From: Actinomycetes bacterium
Lineage (GTDB): Bacteria > Actinomycetota > Actinomycetes > Nanopelagicales > Nanopelagicaceae
Direction: 5' to 3'
Assembly (NCBI GenBank): GCA_014190175.1
Contig: BJFZ01000079.1
Span: 1 to 5,310, forward strand
Length of the DNA stretch: 5,310 bases
Below are positions 1 through 5,310 of this stretch, one piece after another; positions within the stretch are counted from its first letter, which is position 1; every line of letters starts with the position of its first letter. A program made the position numbers and the translations under genes. The notes below the pieces were generated by a model. That model was not told the origin of the DNA and searched no databases. It saw only the letters and a list, made by a program, of their open reading frames with translations.

Positions 1-2
1 GT

Positions 3-377
3 GCGCGCGGTATCGGCGGTGAAGAACTTTTACAAATTACTTTTCGCGAACTTAAAGTTAAATTACCTGCTGCTATACCTCGACCTGATTTAGTAAGTTG
101 GTGGAAATCAGATGGCGCTCGCTGGGAAACTGGATTAAATGAATTACCTGTGGGCACTCCACAAAGCAAGATTGACCAACTTGTTGCTCTACAGATTCTT
201 GGACTTGGACCAAATGCTAGCCAGAAGGAAATTGAACTTTCATTTCGCCAAAGAATGCTGGCCTTATCTCCTGATCAAACAGATGGCCGCCCCCCGAAAG
301 TGATTGAGGCCGCTAGAAATATGGCTGCATTAATAAGAAGAGCCAGACAAACTCTAAAGGACCAGATCAATGCGTAA
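3..377 (+). CDS. C-terminal part of a protein ending in a degenerate J domain (HPD replaced by SPD); 5' end outside window
   Basis: The reading frame is open from base 3 to the TAA at 375-377, giving 124 visible residues. The other two forward frames are closed early (TGA at 20-22, TAG at 91-93). A GTG at 150 could start a 75-residue product, but it has no ribosome binding site and the 49 codons before it read like protein, with three Trp, so I treat the gene as truncated at its 5' end. Visible residues 1-55 match no family I know. Residues 57-120 resemble a J domain: helix I (IDQLVALQILGLGPNAS), helix II (QKEIELSFRQRMLAL), the loop tripeptide Ser89-Pro90-Asp91 where DnaJ proteins have His-Pro-Asp, then helix III (IEAARNMAALIRRARQTLKD). 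Helix IV is missing. In known J proteins the His is needed to stimulate Hsp70 ATPase, so a non-catalytic adaptor role is inferred. It overlaps the next gene by 8 bp. Confidence 0.85.
   Translation, partial: ARGIGGEELLQITFRELKVKLPAAIPRPDLVSWWKSDGARWETGLNELPVGTPQSKIDQLVALQILGLGPNASQKEIELSFRQRMLALSPDQTDGRPPKVIEAARNMAALIRRARQTLKDQINA
356..361 (+). promoter_or_regulatory. Ribosome binding site of the small J-like gene
   Basis: AAAGGA lies 8 bases before ATG 370 and inside the coding sequence of the upstream gene. It supports this start and points to coupled translation of the overlapping pair. Confidence 0.6.
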
Positions 378-621
378 CCTTTACTCTGAAATTGGAATCA
401 CGAGATTGAATGATCCTCACTTATTAAAATATAAAGTAGATAGGGTTGCGCGAACAAATCCCGATGTATTTTTTATTTTGAATGATCCCAGACGAAAGTC
501 TGTATATGACCAAACAGTCATCGCTTTACAATTAACAGAGCAATTAAGAAAAAAATTAGGTCTTCAAGAAACAACCCTTGGCATTAAAATTGATGCCATG
601 GTTCGTAAATCTAAATCCTAA
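370..621 (+). CDS. Small J-domain-like protein with NPD in place of HPD
   Basis: This 83-residue protein starts at ATG 370, inside the end of the previous gene, and ends in tandem stops (TAA at 619, TAA at 622). AAAGGA at 356-361 lies 8 bases before the start. Residues 4-48 look like a compressed J domain: helix I start LYSEIGITR, helix II around HLLKYKVDRVART, then Asn30-Pro31-Asp32 at the position of the catalytic His-Pro-Asp, and at once the usual closing motif ILNDPRRKSVYDQ, which matches the L-x-D-P-x-x-R-x-x-Y-D end of DnaJ domains. Most of the loop and helix III are missing. Residues 49-83 form a predicted helix with a basic tail (KSKS). There is no signal peptide or membrane segment, so it is probably cytosolic. 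The overlap implies translation coupled to the upstream J-like protein. Direct Hsp70 activation is unlikely without His; a J-like regulator, as Pam16 is for Pam18, is an analogy only. Confidence 0.85.
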   Translation: MRNLYSEIGITRLNDPHLLKYKVDRVARTNPDVFFILNDPRRKSVYDQTVIALQLTEQLRKKLGLQETTLGIKIDAMVRKSKS

Positions 622-641
622 TAAATTCTATTACGAATTTA
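622..641. repeat. Perfect AT-rich inverted repeat in the convergent gap
   Basis: TAAATTC (622-628) and GAATTTA (635-641) are exact reverse complements around a 6-base spacer. The repeat fills nearly all of the 22-bp gap between the converging stop codons, where a bidirectional terminator would be expected. Each arm has only one G-C pair, and no long T tract follows on either strand, though the leftward side is T-rich. Termination function is therefore weakly supported. Confidence 0.35.
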
Positions 642-643
642 CT

Positions 644-3583
644 TCAAGCCTCCACGATTAATTCACGAAGATAAAGCAGGACGCCCTTGTGATCAAAAAT
701 CCCTGAATTTGTCAAAGTAGGCAGCATGCCATCACGAAGAAAGTCACGCATGCAAGCAACAGGATCATGGGGATATTGAAGTTTGGTATCAGCCGCAATA
801 ATTTCTACCGGGCTGTCAACCGAATCAAAGCTAATAGCTGGCAAACAACCTGTAGCCCAGATAATTTTTTTATTTACTTTGTTATTAATACCCTTCACCT
901 CATCCCCATCACACAATTGCAATTTGAAGGCCAATTCTTTTGCAAGTTCGTCTTCAGAATCTTTATGAGATTTTGAAAGCAAACCAAACGCTCTTTTGGG
1001 TAATGGCGGAACACTAATCATTACGGCACGAGCTGACCTACGAATAGCCTTATTATACATTTCCGATACATTTAATTCATTAAAGAAAATGCCAAGACAA
1101 ATCTGGGCTAAATCTCCAAGACTACGATTACGTACTAGTACTTCAAAATACGGCTGTCCAAATTGATTGCTTCCATAAATCGATGATTTGTCGCCAAACA
1201 AAGATTTTTCAAGCACTAAATAATCACTAATTAATGATATTATTTTTTGTTGGGTTTCAGCTGAATCATTTCTGAAATCTGAAGCCTGCTTCAAATTAAA
1301 TATATTAACTAAATCTGGTATAAAATTAGTTTTTGAATTTGTCCCAAACGCCGTCATTCCTAATCCAGAATTCAAAATATCTCTAAGCATTTGTATTTTG
1401 CCATCGCGCCCCTGTGATGAAGTAGATAGTAAACTCGTAAATGACTGCAATAATGTGGTGTGATCAACCAAAACTCCAAGTGAACCCAAACCTCCCAACC
1501 TCAACGCCTCCTGGAAAGAACGAAGAACCCATATAGTTTGATCACTTACAATTGTTGCGATAATAGATTTGGAACCAGTCGGCAAACGTTTAAATTCATT
1601 ACCTAGATCCACGCCCTCAAGACTTAACTGGGTTAAAATCCATTGAAAATCTATACGTGCAAATGGCGATTTTGACGCCAAGGCACACCATAATCCTGAA
1701 ACCGGACTAATATTATTCATTGGAGTGGGGCTAAAGCGAGCGCCCGCTTGCACCAAGGCTCTAGCTGCATCAATGCGACCAGAAATAAGCGCATGATGCA
1801 AAGCAGAATACCCCAACCTATCAAGTTTATTTATATCAGTTCCTGCTAGATAGGTTTTTATAGTATCTCCAATTGCTTGTCCAGAAAATTTACTACGACA
1901 AGCTGCCATGAGTGGGGTGACTCCTTGAGAATCAATCGTTTCTCTAGAAATTCCATTCCTGCGAAGATCTTCTATAAGCTGAGTGTTTCCCAACATCGCA
2001 GCCACAAACATCGGGGATCTATTGCAACTATCGCTGTTTGTGTTTATATCTTCTGGCAGTTGCGGCAAACGACCATTTATTTTATCGGCATAGAGAACCA
2101 TTGTGACTAGGTCTTTTTGGTCTGCCTCGTTAATAAGAGGAAACCCAGCTTGATCTACATAATTTTTCAATCGCCGCTTAAGTTCTAAACCATCTTCCTG
2201 GGACAATTTACTTTCATACTGCTCTAGCAAATTCTTGCTAAGTATTTCACGTGCTTCTAAAAAACTTTCGTGCGTTTGGCCTGCCCACTTGCTTAATAAC
2301 ACATCACCATCGGCGGGGAAAAAGTCAGATATATCAGTTGGCTCATCAGATTCAGCCTCCTTAACTTGCAGTGAATCCAACCTTTCTTCCAACCTTTTGT
2401 ATCTTTTTGAACTTTCTTCTCCTGACAACTGATCCATTTCTATAATCAAAGCCTCTTTCGCTGCACTAAATTCTGATTCAAGGCAATTTGCGATGTCGCT
2501 TTCACTAAACAAGCGATTATGGATGGAACGACTATTATCCCAGTACATATCAAACTCGCCGTCTAAAAAACTATCTCGAACGGCTAATTCTAATGCCCCA
2601 AGGGTTGCAATTTGACTTTGAAAGATAGGAGTTAATTCAGTTTCATCATCATGCGACAAATTCTCAAGCTCTCTAAAATCTCGACGCAAAATCGCTAGCA
2701 CTAATTTTCGACCGGGACGCGCACCGCACCATGTTTCTGCGTAATGAGCCAAGCCAGAATCATTATTAGTTCTATATAAAATAGTCGAAATATCTATTAA
2801 AATACGTCCCTGAACACTGCCTGCAAGCGGTGGCAACATTCCTTTTTCGCCAGCAGCCTGATCTAGAATGGGTTCTAAGGAACGTTGGAAAGCTCCAAGT
2901 CCATCAAGCGCTTTTCTTAAATATTGAAGATTTGTTTTTAAGCCATACCGAATTTTGCTAGCAAACTGCTTCACATATTCACGAAACAGTAAAGCTTCAC
3001 AACTACATAAAACATCCCGAGTTTGAGTTTCTAATCCCAGTGCTTTTACTTGATCTTGATTACTTAAACAAATCTCTATTAACAAATCAACAACTTTTGA
3101 TCTTGGTTGCACTGGACTTCCGTTCAGCTTCATTTTGTAGACAGAAACAAGAAGTTCAATTGTTACAGCAAGTGCCGAGCCGCTGACTCCAGCAAGTTGT
3201 CTTGAATAGTTACGGTCACTTAAATCAATTCGGCTCACTTCGTCGTGATCTTTTGCAAGCAACATAACTCTGGCTAATACTGGAAGCATACTTGCTCCAT
3301 TTTCTCTAACCAAAGCGGGAAATCCAGCAAAGACTTCCTTTGCAAGAAATAATGAGTTTAAACCAGTAACAAAATTTAAGCGAAGTGGATGGTCGGCTTG
3401 TTGCACTCCAAAGAACGGGTCGCCACCTTCGCCCCCCTGCATTACTGCCCACTCAAAATAATTCTGTATTTGTTCTTTGATCACTGGCGTCATAGCCTGC
3501 GTATCTTCGCTGCGAAGAATTAAATCCTTCATCGCTCCAAGAATATTTGCAACTGTACGATCTTGATAATTAAATGGGTTCAT
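644..3583 (-). CDS. Large ankyrin-repeat protein of unknown function (979 aa)
   Basis: The protein runs from ATG 3583 to TGA 646-644. AGAAG at 3592-3596, 8 bases upstream, is a modest ribosome binding site; the next in-frame Met is residue 18. Residues 1-350 look mainly helical and I recognise no family in them. Residues 370-412 are charged and helical (around KRYKRLEERLDSLQ), a possible coiled coil. Residues 521-618 hold three ankyrin repeats: one with SPMFVAAMLGNTQLIEDL, one with GVTPLMAAC plus an insertion before its second helix, and one with GYSALHHALISGRIDAARALVQAGA. A weak fourth lies at about 625-661. Residues 662-979 are again helical, with a more mixed C-terminal segment from about 893, and are unassigned. 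No signal peptide, membrane segment, P-loop or nuclease motif was seen, so it is probably a cytosolic scaffold or effector. Ankyrin repeats bind proteins; the partner is unknown. It follows the 522-residue gene in the same direction, so a shared operon is likely. The frame is intact throughout. Confidence 0.9.
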   Translation of the reverse strand: MNPFNYQDRTVANILGAMKDLILRSEDTQAMTPVIKEQIQNYFEWAVMQGGEGGDPFFGVQQADHPLRLNFVTGLNSLFLAKEVFAGFPALVRENGASMLPVLARVMLLAKDHDEVSRIDLSDRNYSRQLAGVSGSALAVTIELLVSVYKMKLNGSPVQPRSKVVDLLIEICLSNQDQVKALGLETQTRDVLCSCEALLFREYVKQFASKIRYGLKTNLQYLRKALDGLGAFQRSLEPILDQAAGEKGMLPPLAGSVQGRILIDISTILYRTNNDSGLAHYAETWCGARPGRKLVLAILRRDFRELENLSHDDETELTPIFQSQIATLGALELAVRDSFLDGEFDMYWDNSRSIHNRLFSESDIANCLESEFSAAKEALIIEMDQLSGEESSKRYKRLEERLDSLQVKEAESDEPTDISDFFPADGDVLLSKWAGQTHESFLEAREILSKNLLEQYESKLSQEDGLELKRRLKNYVDQAGFPLINEADQKDLVTMVLYADKINGRLPQLPEDINTNSDSCNRSPMFVAAMLGNTQLIEDLRRNGISRETIDSQGVTPLMAACRSKFSGQAIGDTIKTYLAGTDINKLDRLGYSALHHALISGRIDAARALVQAGARFSPTPMNNISPVSGLWCALASKSPFARIDFQWILTQLSLEGVDLGNEFKRLPTGSKSIIATIVSDQTIWVLRSFQEALRLGGLGSLGVLVDHTTLLQSFTSLLSTSSQGRDGKIQMLRDILNSGLGMTAFGTNSKTNFIPDLVNIFNLKQASDFRNDSAETQQKIISLISDYLVLEKSLFGDKSSIYGSNQFGQPYFEVLVRNRSLGDLAQICLGIFFNELNVSEMYNKAIRRSARAVMISVPPLPKRAFGLLSKSHKDSEDELAKELAFKLQLCDGDEVKGINNKVNKKIIWATGCLPAISFDSVDSPVEIIAADTKLQYPHDPVACMRDFLRDGMLPTLTNSGIFDHKGVLLYLRELIVEA
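1601..2023 (-). other. Ankyrin repeat block within the 979-aa protein
   Basis: This encodes residues 521-661. Repeat 1 lies at 1934-2023, repeat 2 at 1823-1933 (longer than the usual 33 residues because of an insertion after its first helix), repeat 3 at 1730-1822, and a degenerate fourth at 1601-1711. The TPLMAA and SALHHA cores and the N-G and A-G-A turns are the diagnostic elements. Repeats 1 to 3 are clear; the fourth rests only on a GLWCALASKSP-like first helix and a following helix. Confidence 0.75.
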
Positions 3584-3635
3584 TGGTTTCGCTTCTATAA
3601 GAGTGTTAAGTAAGCAACATTAAAAAGTAGTTCGT

Positions 3636-3665
3636 AAGATACTGCTAGTTAAGGACAATCGTCAA
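3636..3665 (-). promoter_or_regulatory. Candidate sigma-70-type promoter for the ankyrin gene
   Basis: On the minus strand TTGACG (3665-3660, five of six bases of the -35 consensus) is followed after 18 bases by TATCTT (3641-3636, four of six of the -10 consensus). Transcription would begin near 3629, leaving a leader of about 45 bases that contains the AGAAG ribosome binding site. The 102-bp gap is long for a tight operon, which fits an internal promoter. Such matches arise by chance in AT-rich gaps, so this is tentative. Confidence 0.35.
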
Positions 3666-3674
3666 ACATGTCCT
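3652..3674. repeat. Inverted repeat AGGACA-N11-TGTCCT over the candidate -35 element
   Basis: AGGACA (3652-3657) and TGTCCT (3669-3674) are perfect 6-base arms around an 11-base spacer that contains the -35-like TTGACG. That position suits a repressor operator. It could instead be a short hairpin in the read-through transcript. It lacks a following T tract on the minus strand, so it does not look like an intrinsic terminator. Arms this short could also be chance. Confidence 0.3.
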
Positions 3675-3685
3675 GTAAGAAAATA

Positions 3686-5310
3686 TTAGTACCCTAAAGC
3701 CCGCAAAAAAGCTGCTAATTCATGTTCATTTTTGGATTCGCAATGCTTTCGCCAAATAGTTCCCGTGTTGGACAAGTTGTATCGAACTCGTTCAATAGGG
3801 ATACGAAGAAAATTGGCTAGTCCCTGCACATTGCCGTCCTCTGCTCGTGCGGTGAAACCTACAGGCTCAGGTTTTCGAACTGCGCCTGTTCCCGCACTCA
3901 CTGACGGACCGGCAGGCTTTTTCAAGAATGTCAACTTAGTGTAAGCCGGTTCCCCGATCATTTTTTGATGAAATGCATAATCTAAAAACCGAGCAAAGGC
4001 TGCACGAACATTTTGTGGCATTGCATTATACATTTCTTCTGCCTCTGTAATGTAGCGTGACTTTGCTGCTGCCAGTGGAAATAATTGAGATCTGCGAGCC
4101 TCAGCTTCTTTTGAAAGGGCAAGTTGCAATAACGTACATTGAGAATCAGTGGTTACGACCGCTTCAAATAAACCAACTGGCCGAGCGCCATAGCCGCGAT
4201 CTTCTTGCCCCCTAGGGCCCATATGCCGAGCAAGTTCAATTAGTAAACTGGCTACCTGTGCAGAATGAGTAGAGAAGTGTGGAGTAAATTCATCAATTCC
4301 GCATGTGATTCCAACAAGCACTGCCATGTTATATAGATATTCAGATGCGACTTGTACCGGTTCTGAGGCCGTGCGCTTCACTTCTATATCGATAGCGGGC
4401 CCTGTACCGGTATAGATCTGAACTTTGGCAGGCTGCCCATGCGGAACGCTTAGCATAGAAAAATCAATGCCACACATTGCTTCAAAAAGTGTCGTAAATT
4501 CTGTTTTTGTTGGCAACTTGTAACTAGTAAGATCACCCTCGTCGGTCACCTTGACTGGTTCTAGACCTGTTCCTTCTTCTTGCGTCAGGGGGTGCCCAAA
4601 CGAACCAATTTTTTGTAATAGTTGACCATCACACTTTACTTCTATTTTTAAATTCTTAAATTGTTCCTTTTGAGATGCTGTGTTAAACACGTAATAGACA
4701 GCCTTGCGAACCTCTCCATTACTTGTTCCACCGTAATTTCCTTGGTCGGTGAATACATTTGCTTCATTAACAAATCTCCATCTGCCGCAGACTTCGGCTA
4801 TTGGTAAAGCACCAAACCCCATAAATGGCGAGGAAATTTTTTCTTTATTGAAATTTGAAGAATCAACTTTGCTAAGTTGGCGTAACTGTGCTTCTAGCTC
4901 TGCCTCTCCTATGAAAGCTTCACGCCATGCGGTGGGTTCATCCTTTGCGCACTCCAATAAATCGTCCGCGTAGGGATCGATACAAAGCTTATAATGGACC
5001 GGATCCTCGCCTTTACATACCACCAACCAATCTTCAATAATTTGTCTAGCAAGACTCAAATATTCCTTTGATTTAATCCTACTCTCCACAATGTTAAGAC
5101 GGAGATCATTTCCTTCTAGGATCCATTTACCAGTTCCAACCAGACGTTTAAGTCCGAGATTGGCAATCTCAACCAAAGACCCTGGAAGTAAAACAAGGGG
5201 ATTTTTTTTCTCCCAAAGCCGAATTACTTGAAAATACAATCCGGGCAATTTCATTTCGTCAGGCGTGGGCGGAGAAAAGTAACTCGGTGTGATTTCTTTT
5301 ATAATTTCAG
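3686..5310 (-). CDS. Uncharacterised protein of at least 522 aa; 5' end probably outside window
   Basis: The frame ends at TAA 3688-3686. An ATG at 5254 gives 522 residues, but there is no Shine-Dalgarno site before it, the frame stays open for 18 more codons to the edge with no other start codon, and both other minus frames are closed there. I therefore favour a truncated gene. Positions below count from that Met. Residues 1-140 look helical with hydrophobic stretches (20-33). Residues 150-300 look strand-rich (for example NLKIEVKCDG and AKVQIYTGTGPAIDIEV). Residues 300-445 are helical and contain a charged, Gly-rich turn (RGQEDRGYGARP). Residues 446-466 are a Pro/Gly/Ser/Ala-rich linker, followed by a compact helical tail (475-522) with a helix-turn-helix-like pattern. 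I recognise no family, catalytic motif, signal peptide or membrane segment. It probably leads an operon with the downstream ankyrin gene. Coding is well supported; function is unknown. Confidence 0.85.
   Translation of the reverse strand, partial: EIIKEITPSYFSPPTPDEMKLPGLYFQVIRLWEKKNPLVLLPGSLVEIANLGLKRLVGTGKWILEGNDLRLNIVESRIKSKEYLSLARQIIEDWLVVCKGEDPVHYKLCIDPYADDLLECAKDEPTAWREAFIGEAELEAQLRQLSKVDSSNFNKEKISSPFMGFGALPIAEVCGRWRFVNEANVFTDQGNYGGTSNGEVRKAVYYVFNTASQKEQFKNLKIEVKCDGQLLQKIGSFGHPLTQEEGTGLEPVKVTDEGDLTSYKLPTKTEFTTLFEAMCGIDFSMLSVPHGQPAKVQIYTGTGPAIDIEVKRTASEPVQVASEYLYNMAVLVGITCGIDEFTPHFSTHSAQVASLLIELARHMGPRGQEDRGYGARPVGLFEAVVTTDSQCTLLQLALSKEAEARRSQLFPLAAAKSRYITEAEEMYNAMPQNVRAAFARFLDYAFHQKMIGEPAYTKLTFLKKPAGPSVSAGTGAVRKPEPVGFTARAEDGNVQGLANFLRIPIERVRYNLSNTGTIWRKHCESKNEHELAAFLRALGY

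Noticed and set aside
150..377. A stand-alone 75-residue J-like gene starting at GTG 150.
   Set aside because: There is no ribosome binding site before the GTG, and the frame is open and protein-like to the window edge. A longer, truncated gene is more likely, though a start at 150 cannot be excluded.
3..621. One J-protein gene split by a frameshift at the 370-377 overlap.
   Set aside because: The second protein begins with its own helix I and its own NPD tripeptide, and has a well-spaced ribosome binding site. It is a second J-like unit rather than the missing end of the first.
602..637. Longer hairpin TTCGTAA (602-608) with TTACGAA (631-637) as a terminator for the rightward pair.
   Set aside because: The 22-base loop, low G-C content and lack of a following T tract make it a poor terminator, and it competes with the tighter repeat at 622-641.
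767..2432. Plus-strand open frames at 767-976, 1877-2110 and 2235-2432.
   Set aside because: They lie antisense inside the intact 979-residue gene, are short, and lack ribosome binding sites or recognisable domains.
3593..3598. TATAGA on the minus strand as a -10 element for the ankyrin gene.
   Set aside because: It has no acceptable -35 at 16-18 bases, and a transcript starting from it would lose the AGAAG ribosome binding site, which overlaps it.
3601..3609. GAGTGTTAA resembles one half (GAGTGCTAA) of the CIRCE heat-shock operator bound by HrcA.
   Set aside because: The other half is absent: the bases at 3583-3591 match the expected TTAGCACTC at only about three positions. A lone 8-of-9 half-site is not an operator.
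4353..4411. Direct repeat TGTACCGGT at 4353-4361 and 4403-4411.
   Set aside because: The two copies are 50 bp apart, lie in different codon phases within a coding region, and have no flanking structure. They are most simply chance.
3732..4973. Plus-strand open frames at 3732-3944 and 4749-4973.
   Set aside because: They are antisense to the intact orphan gene and show no independent coding evidence.

Overview
The window is AT-leaning bacterial-type DNA: compact genes, short intergenic gaps, an 8-bp gene overlap, a recognisable Shine-Dalgarno site and the standard genetic code. I see no feature that fixes the lineage. A proteobacterium-like genome is possible, but that is a guess. I found no rRNA, tRNA, CRISPR array, transposase, integrase or insertion-sequence end.

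Layout: two short genes read rightward at the left edge (3-621). Two long genes read leftward and fill the rest (644-3583 and 3686 to the right edge). The two pairs converge on a 22-bp gap. The left-most gene has no start in the window and the right-most has no convincing one; both frames run open to the edge, so both are treated as partial.

The rightward pair is the most recognisable part. The first protein ends in a J-domain-like module (the DnaJ/Hsp40 domain that activates Hsp70) in which the catalytic His-Pro-Asp reads Ser-Pro-Asp. The second is an 83-residue protein with a second, shortened J-like module whose tripeptide reads Asn-Pro-Asp and which keeps the usual Leu-x-Asp-Pro...Tyr-Asp ending. 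The genes overlap by 8 bp and are probably co-translated. Two consecutive J-like proteins without the essential histidine suggest regulatory or scaffolding J-like partners, perhaps of an Hsp70 encoded outside the window. That partner is inferred, not seen.

The leftward pair encodes a protein of at least 522 residues with no recognised family and, 97 bp downstream (102 bp including its stop codon region as counted between annotated ends: 3584-3685), a 979-residue protein with three clear ankyrin repeats, plus a weak fourth, set between long, mostly helical regions of no recognised family. The gap between them carries a plausible sigma-70-like promoter whose -35 element sits in the middle of an inverted repeat, so the ankyrin gene may have its own regulated promoter as well as read-through.

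Taken together the window looks like part of an accessory locus of chaperone-like adaptors and large uncharacterised proteins. Whether the two convergent pairs form one functional system cannot be decided from this sequence.
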